Below, one piece after another: positions 1-8,860 of a DNA stretch of 62,481 nucleotides (position 1 is its first letter; each line of letters starts with the position of its first letter). A model generated the notes under the pieces. The model saw only the letters and a program-made list of their open reading frames with translations, was not told the DNA's origin and ran no database searches. The translations under genes were made by a program, and so were the position numbers. The DNA is from Opitutales bacterium (lineage in GTDB: Bacteria > Verrucomicrobiota > Verrucomicrobiia > Opitutales > Oceanipulchritudinaceae), in NCBI GenBank assembly GCA_016928295.1, contig JAFGLA010000065.1:1-62481 (forward strand), written 5' to 3'.

Positions 1-107
1 ACTGAACGCAACTCAAAGGTATTAACTTTGCCTAAACTGGCAAAACGACAAGTTGATTAATCATAGAAAATAAGCGACTTACGAAACATGGCCGAGTCTC
101 GACACCT
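1..107. repeat. Dispersed repeat, copy 1 (continues off the left edge)
   Basis: This stretch aligns with 28648-28755 over about 105 bp with scattered substitutions and a one-base indel. Both copies carry a 17-bp palindrome around a central T (14-30 here, one mismatch; perfect at 28661-28677, arms CAAAGTTA/TAACTTTG). Both copies lie in AT-rich DNA just ahead of poorly conserved genes. The copy may extend left of the window. It could be the end of a mobile element or a conserved regulatory segment; I do not recognise it. Confidence 0.7.
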
Positions 108-555
108 CCAGCTGGGCGATATGCCCGTACTCATAGCCCGCGTGGGCGCGCAGGAGGTCAGCTCCCGTCTCGAACTCGAAACCCCCTACCGGGCCGAGGT
201 TCGCTAACTGGCAAGCAAGAAGATCGAAGGCACCGTCGCGATCCAAGTCGGCTACTTCACCCACCTCCTGATTCTTGCCGCCATCATGGCCGTAGTTTGG
301 CTCATTCTGCGCATCGTCGCCATCACGAATGCCCCGGTTTCTGTCGGTCTTAAAACGATCGAAGGCAGTAGCAAGTTTCTCGGTCGCGCTTTTTCCGAGC
401 TTGTCGAGGCTGGACAAGACTTCAAATTTCGAATATACAAGCACTTGAATTACGGTCCTGAACTAGTCAAATCTATCCTAGACGACTTTAAAATCGCTCA
501 TGAGTCTAGCCAGAGCCGGGGCACGAAAACGGCAGTTTTGATTGTTAAGAGATAA
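88..555 (+). pseudogene. Small membrane protein frame broken by an in-frame TAA
   Basis: An ATG at 88 opens a frame of 39 codons, which is interrupted by TAA at 205-207 and then continues in the same frame to a stop at 555. The distal part has one clear hydrophobic segment (ILAAIMAVVWLILRIVAI), followed by a charged tail of about 75 residues. Read through, the product would be about 155 residues with one transmembrane helix. Either this is a pseudogene, or only a distal ORF from the internal ATG at 286 is used. No family is recognised. The minus-strand frame over the same DNA looks like a shadow. Only the frame itself is seen; that it is a decayed gene is inference. Confidence 0.35.
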
Positions 556-645
556 TTGAATTCCGGATAGCTCGATATTGCTTAACGTGAGTTGAAAATT
601 ATCTATATAGATATCAACGGCGACTCTCTCGGTTAAAGATTTCTG

Positions 646-786
646 ATGCGCCGTATCATTAATACGATTAAAGGTCTATGTCTGATTGTTGTTGCATAGA
701 CTTTGGCTTTGTGGTGCCAATGGATGCTAGATAAGGCTAAAGAAGGCGGCGATTATAACGATCCTAATGATAAAATATATCGATAG
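646..786 (+). pseudogene. Very short membrane-peptide frame broken by an in-frame TAG
   Basis: ATG at 646 opens 17 codons (MRRIINTIKGLCLIVVA), then TAG at 697-699. The frame continues for 28 more codons through a hydrophobic-then-charged stretch to TAG at 784-786, which overlaps the start region of the DUF4838 gene. The peptide resembles a single-span small protein. It could be a decayed gene or chance. The direct abutment on the next start is why I list it. Confidence 0.2.
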
Positions 787-788
787 TG

Positions 789-3248
789 ATGGTGGCGTTT
801 ATGACAAATAGGGGGATGCTTTGGAAGATTACAACAGTTGTCGTTGTTTTGTGTTTGATTGCGTTGGTGAAGTTTGCTTCCACTTATCTAGTGGAAGCGT
901 TTGTGCTTAACGACGGGCGATCTTGTCCGGCGGTAGTGCATGTTTATATGCCACGTAATGCATCGGTTGAAGAAGCGACAGCTGCCAATGAATTAGCCAG
1001 GGTCTTAGAAATAGCAACAAACAACGTTGTGTTGGTTTCTCGTGAATCTTGGTTTATTCCTTTTCAAGGCGAAGGTTATTATGTTGGTAAGACGGCACAA
1101 GCACAAATGCGATTGCCCGAGTTGGTCACTAATACCAAGCTGGTGCCGCGGCAGACTCCTTTAGCTCCCTTCGACCCCAGTTCATCCAGCTTATTTTTGC
1201 CTCTTGAGGCAGAGCGTTGGGATAACGTAGGTTGGTGTGAGAGTGATGGACGTATTGTGATCGCTGCGAGCGATCACGTAGCGACACGCATTGCTGTAAG
1301 CCGTTTTTTACATGAGAACTTCGGGGTGAGGTGGTGGATGCCAGGAGATGTTGGATGCGATATACCGCCTGCTGAATCTCCGTATCCGCAGTCTTTACCT
1401 AAAGCCATAATCAAGCCATCATACTGCTCTCGTCTGATGACTTCCATAAGCCCCCGTAAGGCAGATTATGGCGAATGGAGCATCCATAATGGGCTCAGAG
1501 GTCATATCCCGAACGGACATGCGCTTGACCGCATTCTTGGACCCGAAGACGCTAGGCAGCATCCTGACTGGTTTCCAACATTTGAGGGAAGACCCGTATC
1601 TCCATTGTGGATGGAACGGCGTCAGGAGCCACATCCATTGTATACAAGCAAGGGTATGGCAGCTTTTATAGCCTCAAAGGCTGTGTTGTATTTTAATAAT
1701 AATCCAGATATACCTGCTTTTTCCATCAGCCCTTCTGACAATTCGCTTATGGGTGATCCGGGCACGTATGCAGGTCTTGTAGATGAAAATGCTGAATGTC
1801 GTGGATATGTGGACTACTCAAATGCGGTTTTTACTTATGCCAACAACGTGGCTAGTATTATATCTAAATCGCACCCAGACAGATTGTTAGGTATTTTGGC
1901 GTATTCATTTTACCAAAATGTTCCTGATTTTAGTCTGGAGCCCAATCTGGTTCCCTTTCTCACTACCGATAGATCCCAATGGTATGACAAGAGCTATCGA
2001 GCTGAAGACCTTGCTCTAATAGGCAAATGGTCCCGTTCAGGGGCAAGGCTCATTGGGACTAGAGATTACTATTACGGGTTTCCATATCTTGTGCCGCGAA
2101 CCATGACAGATCATGTGATGGACAGTATTCCTACGCTATACAAGGCTGGAGTCAGGGCCTTCCATAGTGAACTGGACCCCATATGGGGTTACGATGCGCC
2201 CAAGGCATGGCTAGCGGCGCAGCTATTATGGGATGCTAATGCGGACCCGGTTCAACTTCGTGATGAGTTCTATGAAGGGTGCTACGGCCCAGCTGCTGAT
2301 GCGATGGGACGTTTTTTTTCTGAATGTGATCAGGCGTGGAATGCACAGTCTGGGCCTGCGAGATGGATTAAGTATTTCGGTAACTTAAATCAGGCATCCT
2401 TATATACACCTGATAGGTTGCGCCGTATGCGTGAATTGCTTGATCAAGCTACTTCGATGCCGTTGACAGATAAGCAACGAGCTCGAGTGCAAATGACCTA
2501 TGATGCCTTTGTTGTTACTGAGACTTTCTGTGCCTCCCAGCCCGTGTTAATGAACGTCGTAGCATGGACTACGGATCAATCCGTTGATGAGTTATTGCGA
2601 AACATACCTGACTACCTTGCTGCCAAGACTGTTCTTAGGTTCTTGCCTGATATGCACGAGGCGGTCGCTTCAGGTATGTTTATGCGCTCTCTTGGATTTA
2701 TAACTGAAGAGGATCCTCTGGCCGGACGCTTAGTGCTTGCAAGGCCGTTTATGACAAAGCAGCAGATAGCAACCGTCTTGGAAATTGCTCCGCAGTACGA
2801 AGACTGTTTATCGATGCGGGCGATTTGGCTGGGTATCAATTCATTTAGAGATGGACTTACGAACTGGACTGTCAGTAGTTTTCCTGAAGCGCATCAAGTA
2901 GTTAGCTCAAACGAGCCTGGGAGTGTTACATTTAATGGAGCAAATTCTTGTTCGATTCACATGACATACAAAGTTTCTCCGGGGAGATTGTACGCTTGTG
3001 CATTTCGAGTCAGAGGTAGCATTAGTTCCGGAGCGACCTGCCGCTTGTTAATAGAGTATTACGATAATAATGGCGCTAGAATCGGCTACTGCGCTGATCG
3101 CCTGAATCCGGGTGTAAACGAAAACACGCTTTTGAGCGTAGCAGCAACGGCGCCTGAGGGGGCCTCTAGGTTACGCTTGATGGTGTTTGTGACAAGCATG
3201 GAAAAGAATGATGAAATCAGGCTTAGCGCGTTGCAAAATACCCGCTAG
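789..3248 (+). CDS. DUF4838 domain protein, membrane-anchored or exported
   Basis: About 819 residues. An N-terminal hydrophobic helix near residues 10-30 looks like a signal anchor. Residues of roughly 45-170 resemble the N-terminal domain found before alpha-glucuronidase-type barrels (AANELARVLE, then FLHENFGVRWWMPGD). The middle has the DUF4838 pattern of aromatic and His-rich motifs (PNGHALDRI, HPDWFP, LAYSFYQNVPD, FHSELDPIWGYDAPKAWL). Residues after about 690 look like a beta-sandwich carbohydrate-binding module. Members are predicted glycan-active proteins of PVC bacteria and Bacteroidetes; no activity is certain. ATG at 789 or 801 are both possible starts (GTG at 786 also). It is less GC-rich than the hydrolases further right. 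Its stop interlocks with that of the converging glycosyltransferase, so a role linked to the polysaccharide is possible but unproven. Confidence 0.75.
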   Translation: MVAFMTNRGMLWKITTVVVVLCLIALVKFASTYLVEAFVLNDGRSCPAVVHVYMPRNASVEEATAANELARVLEIATNNVVLVSRESWFIPFQGEGYYVGKTAQAQMRLPELVTNTKLVPRQTPLAPFDPSSSSLFLPLEAERWDNVGWCESDGRIVIAASDHVATRIAVSRFLHENFGVRWWMPGDVGCDIPPAESPYPQSLPKAIIKPSYCSRLMTSISPRKADYGEWSIHNGLRGHIPNGHALDRILGPEDARQHPDWFPTFEGRPVSPLWMERRQEPHPLYTSKGMAAFIASKAVLYFNNNPDIPAFSISPSDNSLMGDPGTYAGLVDENAECRGYVDYSNAVFTYANNVASIISKSHPDRLLGILAYSFYQNVPDFSLEPNLVPFLTTDRSQWYDKSYRAEDLALIGKWSRSGARLIGTRDYYYGFPYLVPRTMTDHVMDSIPTLYKAGVRAFHSELDPIWGYDAPKAWLAAQLLWDANADPVQLRDEFYEGCYGPAADAMGRFFSECDQAWNAQSGPARWIKYFGNLNQASLYTPDRLRRMRELLDQATSMPLTDKQRARVQMTYDAFVVTETFCASQPVLMNVVAWTTDQSVDELLRNIPDYLAAKTVLRFLPDMHEAVASGMFMRSLGFITEEDPLAGRLVLARPFMTKQQIATVLEIAPQYEDCLSMRAIWLGINSFRDGLTNWTVSSFPEAHQVVSSNEPGSVTFNGANSCSIHMTYKVSPGRLYACAFRVRGSISSGATCRLLIEYYDNNGARIGYCADRLNPGVNENTLLSVAATAPEGASRLRLMVFVTSMEKNDEIRLSALQNTR

Positions 3249-4423
3249 TGGCGTTCCAGTATCACATCGAGCATCGACTTGTTGACAATGTTCACGTCGT
3301 ACTTGTTGCGGGCTAGTTCAAGCGAGTTGCGGCTCATTTGTTCGATCAATCCAGGATCCAAGGCAAGTTGTTCAATCGCCGCGGCAACTGCATCGACATT
3401 GCGAGCGCGCAAAAGGAGTCCGTTCTCTCCTTCCATGACCATGGCACCGCTCTCACGCTGCTGGCGCCCCCGTGCGGTCAGTTTGATTGTTTCTCGGCAT
3501 CCTGGGCTGTCAGTTGTGATCACGGGGCGGCCCACCGCGAGTGCCTCTAGGATGGTCCTCGGCACACCCTCGCGGTAGGTGGATGGAAGAACAAATACGT
3601 GACAGTCACGCAGGAACGGGCGTACGTCCTTTGCCCATTCCACGTATTCGACTATCCCATCGGCTTGCCACTTGCGTGCCTGTTCGATGCTGATGGCAGC
3701 TGGGTTGTCGTCGGGAGGAGCAACCAGTACCCCGCGTACCGGGCATCTGTCCTTGAGTTGGCGGATTGCCTCCACGAATTCACAAACCCCCTTGTCGTTA
3801 ATTAGCCTAGCGATTAGGAGGAATACAATTTTCCCGTCGACGGGTTTCGGCAGGGGCTGTTCGGAAAACTGCTTCCTGTCCACTCCAGAACCGTTTACGA
3901 CATGAACAACCACCTCACGCCCGATTACGCCCATGGCGCGCAGATCGGCCACGTCGTCAGGGTTCTGGAAGAACACGCCTCGGCAGCACCAGAATGCAAC
4001 CTTCATAAGAGTGCCAACCGTCTTGCGCAGGATGGTTTTCTTGAGTCCCTTGCCTCCCGAAAAGGAGTATCCAAGGCCGGAAATCAGGCAGAATACCCGC
4101 CGGACTCCTGCAAGTTTCGCCGCCATGGATCCGTAGATAGAGGCTTTGACTGAATAGCTGAATATTATGTCCGGTTTTTCGTCGCGGATTATCCTTGTAA
4201 GTTCAAGCATGTAGCGAATGTCTGCTAGAATCCCAAGCCTTGCGCGTCTTAGGTGCGAGGGGATGTAGCGGGCTCCGAGAGCACACATTTCTTTCTCTGT
4301 GCTGCCGGAATCATCCGGTGCAACCGCCACCACATTTATGCCGTCCCCAATCAGTGCCCTGATAAGAGGGGCGCGGAAGTTTGCCAGTGAAGGCCCAAAG
4401 CCAGCGTTGATGAGGATTTTCAT
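3245..4423 (-). CDS. Glycosyltransferase family 4
   Basis: About 392 residues with a GT-B fold. The N-terminal MKILINAGFG and the C-terminal EX7E motif (EGVPRTILE) followed by ALAVGRPVITTD are typical of retaining GT4 enzymes that add a sugar to a lipid-linked oligosaccharide at the cytoplasmic face. FSYSVKASIYGSMAAKLAG and ISGLGYSF resemble the PglA/WbnE-like branch. I chose ATG at 4423; an upstream in-frame TTG at 4438 is less likely. It is the last gene of the exopolysaccharide operon, about 38 bp after the previous gene. Its stop lies on the same CTAG as the stop of the converging DUF4838 gene. Acceptor and donor sugars cannot be read from sequence. Confidence 0.9.
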   Translation of the reverse strand: MKILINAGFGPSLANFRAPLIRALIGDGINVVAVAPDDSGSTEKEMCALGARYIPSHLRRARLGILADIRYMLELTRIIRDEKPDIIFSYSVKASIYGSMAAKLAGVRRVFCLISGLGYSFSGGKGLKKTILRKTVGTLMKVAFWCCRGVFFQNPDDVADLRAMGVIGREVVVHVVNGSGVDRKQFSEQPLPKPVDGKIVFLLIARLINDKGVCEFVEAIRQLKDRCPVRGVLVAPPDDNPAAISIEQARKWQADGIVEYVEWAKDVRPFLRDCHVFVLPSTYREGVPRTILEALAVGRPVITTDSPGCRETIKLTARGRQQRESGAMVMEGENGLLLRARNVDAVAAAIEQLALDPGLIEQMSRNSLELARNKYDVNIVNKSMLDVILERH

Positions 4424-4461
4424 GATGATCTTGTGCAATGGGGGATTCTATATCGATTGCG

Positions 4462-5595
4462 TCAACAACTCTTTTGGCGTTCCGTCCAAAGGCGTCCAAT
4501 AAGCTCGCCAGCAAAATGATCCCATGACAGATCGCCCTGTGCTGCCTTGCGCGCTCCGGCACAAGTGCGGGCGTATAGGGCAGGATCCTCGACAAGACTT
4601 TTCACCGCGTCAGCAAACTCCGCCGCCATGAATCCGGAGGCCACTCGACCGTTGACGCCGTCTGCAATCTGTTCTGGGAGTCCGCCAGCTGGAGTGGCTA
4701 CGGAGGGTAACCCTGCCCCCGTCGCCATAGCCGCGACGCCCGATTGCGATGCGTTTGTGTAGGGCAGGAGGATTATGTCGGCCCAGCGCATCAACGCAGG
4801 CACCTCATCTTCAGGAACAAAACGATTGTCCACCTGAATGCCTGCTTGCTCGAGCATAACTGGGTCCACACCGTTGCAACGTCCACAGATGCGCAGTGTG
4901 ACTGCGGGCAGCAGACGACGCAAAGTCGCATAGCTCTCTGTCAGCAGGCCAAGGCCTTTGGATGGAACGATGCGGCCGAAAAAGAGAAGACGCACAGGGT
5001 TGTTCACTGAATTCTTCGGTGGCACGTCGGAGCGGAAAACCGGGTGGGTGTGCACCATAATCCGCTCCTTAGGTATTCCACTCTCCGTAAGAATCGCCGC
5101 GCTGTGGTGGCTGAGGGTGATGCAGAGTTCCAGCCGCGCCAGATCGCACTCATACAGCCTTTCGCTCAACGAGGAGGCGAGGCGACCCGCAATGCCCTTT
5201 ATCATCTCGTTGCCCTTGCGCAACCTGGGCTCGTGAACAATGCCCGCGTATGCTATGCCGCGCTGCGCGAAAAGCCCCGATGCAAATGTGTTCCATACGC
5301 ATTCCATCGGGCTGATAACGATGTCAGGTTTGTAGCTGTCCAGTAGTGAGGCAAAGCGGCTTCGCAACCCCAGCATCGCCAGGGCCACCTTCCATGGTTG
5401 TGCACAGTCCACGGGGAATTCATCAACGAGTCCCGTTTTACGAAACTCTTCCGAGTAGGCATTCCCGGCCAGAGTGCAAACGCGTGTCTCGCAGTCGGTC
5501 CTATTCGCTAGAGCACGGGCAAGCTCCAATCCGCAGCGCAGCCCGCCGCCCTGGCGTTTCCATGACCATATGAGTATACGCGGCAGACGGTTCAT
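4462..5595 (-). CDS. Glycosyltransferase family 4
   Basis: About 377 residues. The C-terminal donor domain is clear (LLFFGRIVPSKGL, ADIILLPYTNASQSGVAAMA, GLPSVATPAGGLPE). The usual first Glu of the EX7E motif is replaced around SQSGVAAMA, a variation seen in some GT4 enzymes. GTG at 5601 is possible, but ATG at 5595 gives a 4-bp ATGA overlap with the upstream GT2 stop, matching several other junctions in this operon. Cytoplasmic; it likely adds one residue to the repeat unit. Confidence 0.88.
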   Translation of the reverse strand: MNRLPRILIWSWKRQGGGLRCGLELARALANRTDCETRVCTLAGNAYSEEFRKTGLVDEFPVDCAQPWKVALAMLGLRSRFASLLDSYKPDIVISPMECVWNTFASGLFAQRGIAYAGIVHEPRLRKGNEMIKGIAGRLASSLSERLYECDLARLELCITLSHHSAAILTESGIPKERIMVHTHPVFRSDVPPKNSVNNPVRLLFFGRIVPSKGLGLLTESYATLRRLLPAVTLRICGRCNGVDPVMLEQAGIQVDNRFVPEDEVPALMRWADIILLPYTNASQSGVAAMATGAGLPSVATPAGGLPEQIADGVNGRVASGFMAAEFADAVKSLVEDPALYARTCAGARKAAQGDLSWDHFAGELIGRLWTERQKSC

Positions 5596-6323
5596 TTGCA
5601 CTTAGTTCGCATGAGCTTAACCAGTCGAATTAAGCGGGCCAGTGGTCGGGGAAGGCCGTAGCGGACCGACACTTCTTCGAACTCAACAAAGCCCTTGTTG
5701 GCATGTGTCGTGGAAAGTCCTCCTGCATGCATGCGCACGAGGCCTAGGGGCAATTTGTTGAGCTGATATGCACGTACTAGGCGAAACACCATGTCGGTGT
5801 CGGAGGCTATCCGATAGGTCAGGTCATATAAGCCGGTCTGTTCATACTGTTTGCGGGAGACGACGATGCCAGGGTGGTAAATCTCCATGCGGTACCACAT
5901 TTTCCAGCTCTTGAATACTCGTTTACCAGTGTCGCGTATACTCTTGCCATCGTCGATGAGAACGCCCGCATAGTTTAAACAGTTCTCTTTCAACAGTGGG
6001 CGTAGCCTTGCAAGTGCGTCCGCTGATATAAGTTCGTCGTCAGCATTAAGCATGAGAACATATTGGCCATGCGACATGCGTATTCCCTTGTTCATTGCAT
6101 CGTAAAGACCGCTGTCTTCCTCGGATATTACGCATGTGACGACTCCTTTGGCTTGGAATCTGGCAACTATCTGGAGCGTTGAGTCTTTCGAAACGCCATC
6201 GACGACGATGTATTCAACTCCACTTAGGTCCTGTCGCTCGACACTCTCCAGTGTGCGACGAATGGTTTGTTCGGCGTTCAGGCATACCGTGACAATTGTG
6301 AGCCAGTAATCTTGGGAGTTCAT
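5592..6323 (-). CDS. Glycosyltransferase family 2
   Basis: 243 residues, GT-A fold. It starts with LTIVTVCLNAEQTIRRTLES, then YIVVDGVSKDST, and the metal-binding region LNADDE, all standard GT2 signatures and closest to WcaE/WfgS-type colanic-acid and O-antigen transferases. ATGA overlaps (6320-6323 with the polymerase, 5592-5595 with the GT4) show translational coupling within the exopolysaccharide operon. Predicted to transfer a nucleotide-activated sugar to the growing lipid-linked unit. Confidence 0.9.
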   Translation of the reverse strand: MNSQDYWLTIVTVCLNAEQTIRRTLESVERQDLSGVEYIVVDGVSKDSTLQIVARFQAKGVVTCVISEEDSGLYDAMNKGIRMSHGQYVLMLNADDELISADALARLRPLLKENCLNYAGVLIDDGKSIRDTGKRVFKSWKMWYRMEIYHPGIVVSRKQYEQTGLYDLTYRIASDTDMVFRLVRAYQLNKLPLGLVRMHAGGLSTTHANKGFVEFEEVSVRYGLPRPLARLIRLVKLMRTKCK

Positions 6324-7687
6324 CTAACAAATCTGGGTTCGGCAGCAATTGTGTTCGAAAGGGAACTAAGTTGTTCAGCGTGGCCTTGCTCGCTTATCAA
6401 GTCCCGCGTCGGCAACTTGATCTTAACCTCAAGCAGGCGAAAGACTAACACTAAGAACGTGCTCATCACGAATTCGTATCGTATCATAGGCCCCATGAAC
6501 ATCGTCCAAACGGCATAGCCAAAGTAAAGAAACGCTACCGTGTATGTCAAAGAATGCGTGCACAGAGCCTTGTGCGTTATGCGACCTAAGAGTGCGGAAG
6601 ATGCAAAGATAAAAAATTGCGCCCCGATGAATCCGTAGTCGAGCACTAGCGTCGCCAAGCCCGTCTGCCAGCCGTAGGAGTTCATGCCTCCCGCTTTTAG
6701 CTCCCATCGATAGTCGACGCGTATGTCTGTGTGCAAGTATTCGTTAATCTGCTCGAATATCCATTTGAATGTCGTAGGGCGAAGCGAAAACAGTTCCCCT
6801 TGCGTGAGCCAGAACTCAAAGAAATCGTCCAGACGCCCCATTTGGTGTGAGAAGTAATAGAACAGGTTTATGATGCCGGAGGAGGCCTGAGTCGGTAAAT
6901 TGTCAAATATAAACATGCCATAGCGTAAATTTGTACCAGAGACTATTTGCGCGGAAGTATAGTATGATACACGATATGCCGAATAGTTATATACAAAGAA
7001 CGCCATTGCTCCTATTACTAGTAGAAGCGCTGGGAGGAACTTCTTGTAAAAATGATAGATGTTACTCCATCTGCCTCTGGAATCCATAATTGCTATGGCT
7101 GTTAGCATATAGACGAAATAGAGCGTCGTCTGTCGCCCGCCCGTGAGCAGGTTGCGTCCAACATATAGCAACGTAAATAGGAAGATTCCGGTGTATATCA
7201 GCTTCATTCGCGGCGAGCGTAGGTGCTGCTTCGTGAAAAAGAACACTGCCATGCCAATGCACGTTGGCCACATGCCTATTCCGGGGACCGAGAGTGTAGT
7301 GGCAAGTGTGGTCACATTCTCCGAATTAGGGCGCAGCTGATCCGGGTTTTCGATCATGGTTTCCAACCCGACGTTAGCGTTTGAACTACGGTCGTATATC
7401 GCAATCGATAGACTTAGTACGCTTATCAGCGTTATGAACAAAAAAACGTACATGGCTGTGTTCCCGCGTATGCGGTAATCCACACGGGAAAGAGACGAAT
7501 GTTTGTAGCCAAGGAAGAATCCGGCACACGATATGCCAAGGCTCAGCGCGAGGTATATGTATGTAAAGGCATGAATCGATGGATATGCGATGGGTCCGAT
7601 GTGGAAATTAATAAACGTCAAAATCCATCCGCTAATCAATAGCGTATATATAGACCACATCTTTGGCTCGTATTTCCTATGTTTCAT
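6320..7687 (-). CDS. Wzy-like oligosaccharide repeat-unit polymerase
   Basis: About 455 residues, very hydrophobic, with roughly ten or more predicted membrane spans and a long polar loop near the centre (around SSGIINLFYYFSHQMGRLDDFFEF), the topology expected of O-antigen/EPS polymerases. Sequence identity in this family is low, so the call rests on topology and on the position among glycosyltransferases and a flippase. The ATG at 7687 overlaps the upstream stop by 4 bp and is preferred over the ATG at 7699. It would polymerise repeat units on the periplasmic side. Confidence 0.75.
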   Translation of the reverse strand: MKHRKYEPKMWSIYTLLISGWILTFINFHIGPIAYPSIHAFTYIYLALSLGISCAGFFLGYKHSSLSRVDYRIRGNTAMYVFLFITLISVLSLSIAIYDRSSNANVGLETMIENPDQLRPNSENVTTLATTLSVPGIGMWPTCIGMAVFFFTKQHLRSPRMKLIYTGIFLFTLLYVGRNLLTGGRQTTLYFVYMLTAIAIMDSRGRWSNIYHFYKKFLPALLLVIGAMAFFVYNYSAYRVSYYTSAQIVSGTNLRYGMFIFDNLPTQASSGIINLFYYFSHQMGRLDDFFEFWLTQGELFSLRPTTFKWIFEQINEYLHTDIRVDYRWELKAGGMNSYGWQTGLATLVLDYGFIGAQFFIFASSALLGRITHKALCTHSLTYTVAFLYFGYAVWTMFMGPMIRYEFVMSTFLVLVFRLLEVKIKLPTRDLISEQGHAEQLSSLSNTIAAEPRFVR

Positions 7688-8841
7688 CGAAAGATACATT
7701 TAACTTTGTTCACGACATGCTGGCACACGATGGTTATCATGTCACGGGGGGTGAGAAGTTTGTTTGACCAAAGCAGATTCCGGACAATTACTTCCTTGTC
7801 GGGAACCATTGCGAAGTCATCACGCTTTGCGAAATGTATCCGTTCGCCTCGCAAGGAGGTAATGACATTCAGTTCGATCGGCAGGAGCTTCCAGTCGTAG
7901 GAGTAGATGCTGTTGCGGCACTTACGGGTGGAAAGAAGGTATTCCGAGTGCAGGGCGCAGTCTGGTTTTGTCGCCCACATGTCCACATCAAATGCATATC
8001 CAGCAAGTTCCGGTTGGAGGGCTTTGAGCATGTCCTCAGTGGGGTTGAAAAACGCGTCGTAGCGCACTGCAATTTTGTCCGATGGTGGAAATGAAGGCAC
8101 GTGCATGTCCAGCGTTACGGGCACCTGCACATCAGGGTAACTTCCTTCGATCGTGTGGCAGCCGGTATCCCCGCAATTTGTCGAATAGGACTGGTAGGGG
8201 TAAACCATGTATTTGTCGTTCAGCGTCAGGTAGGCTACCATGTATTTTTTCCAAGACGAAGACCAACGTGCTATTGGGGGTGGCAGTGCCGGGTTTGTCA
8301 AGCTGGCGTCGCCCTGCTTGTCCAGCCAATTGCGGAATTCCTTCCAGCGCGCACCTATCCAGAGTTGACCGCGTGAGCTTGGCCAGCGAGAGAGATACAC
8401 GGGGCTGTCCATACGCAAGGGCATAAAGCGCACACAGCTAAGTTCAGTAAAGCAGTATGCGTAGAGTGACACGCCTGCAACAACCGGATCGTCTGCATAG
8501 GCGAGCGCACTTTCGCAGGCAAAGCGGTAAAATGCAGGAGTTACGTAGGAATCCTCTTCCAGGATGATAGCACTAGTATATTCTATGCTGTAGTCGGAGC
8601 AAAGAAGGAGGTTCTTCTTGAGTCCAAGGTTCTCCTTGTGCTTTAAGACAATCTTATCGCCGTGTGGCCATTGAAACGCATCGGCCATGTCTGCGACGTC
8701 GGTCTTGCCTGAATAATCAACACTGATGATGAGAGTCACGCCGCCATCCGCAGGGTAATCGGCTTTGATCAGCGAGTTGAGCAACCGGTCGAGCGATGTC
8801 GTCCTGTTGTAACAAGGCACTACGATAGCCGGTTTTTGCAT
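7684..8841 (-). CDS. Glycosyltransferase family 2-like (GNT-I type)
   Basis: About 385 residues. MQKPAIVVPCYNRTTSLDRL opens a GT-A fold; ISVDYSGKTD and ILEEDSYVTPAF correspond to the nucleotide-binding and metal-binding segments, in the style of sugar transferases related to N-acetylglucosaminyltransferase I. I chose ATG at 8841 because the upstream in-frame start at 8913 would run about 50 bp into the preceding gene. It lies 19 bp after the pyruvyl transferase stop and overlaps the polymerase start by ATGA. Sugar specificity unknown. Confidence 0.78.
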   Translation of the reverse strand: MQKPAIVVPCYNRTTSLDRLLNSLIKADYPADGGVTLIISVDYSGKTDVADMADAFQWPHGDKIVLKHKENLGLKKNLLLCSDYSIEYTSAIILEEDSYVTPAFYRFACESALAYADDPVVAGVSLYAYCFTELSCVRFMPLRMDSPVYLSRWPSSRGQLWIGARWKEFRNWLDKQGDASLTNPALPPPIARWSSSWKKYMVAYLTLNDKYMVYPYQSYSTNCGDTGCHTIEGSYPDVQVPVTLDMHVPSFPPSDKIAVRYDAFFNPTEDMLKALQPELAGYAFDVDMWATKPDCALHSEYLLSTRKCRNSIYSYDWKLLPIELNVITSLRGERIHFAKRDDFAMVPDKEVIVRNLLWSNKLLTPRDMITIVCQHVVNKVKCIFR

Positions 8842-8860
8842 AATGGGGCCCAACACTAGT

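Noticed and set aside
79..444. A 121-codon minus-strand frame opposite the decayed membrane-protein frame
   Set aside because: Its composition looks like the complement of the plus-strand coding sequence, it has no recognisable domain, and the plus frame has a clear membrane helix.
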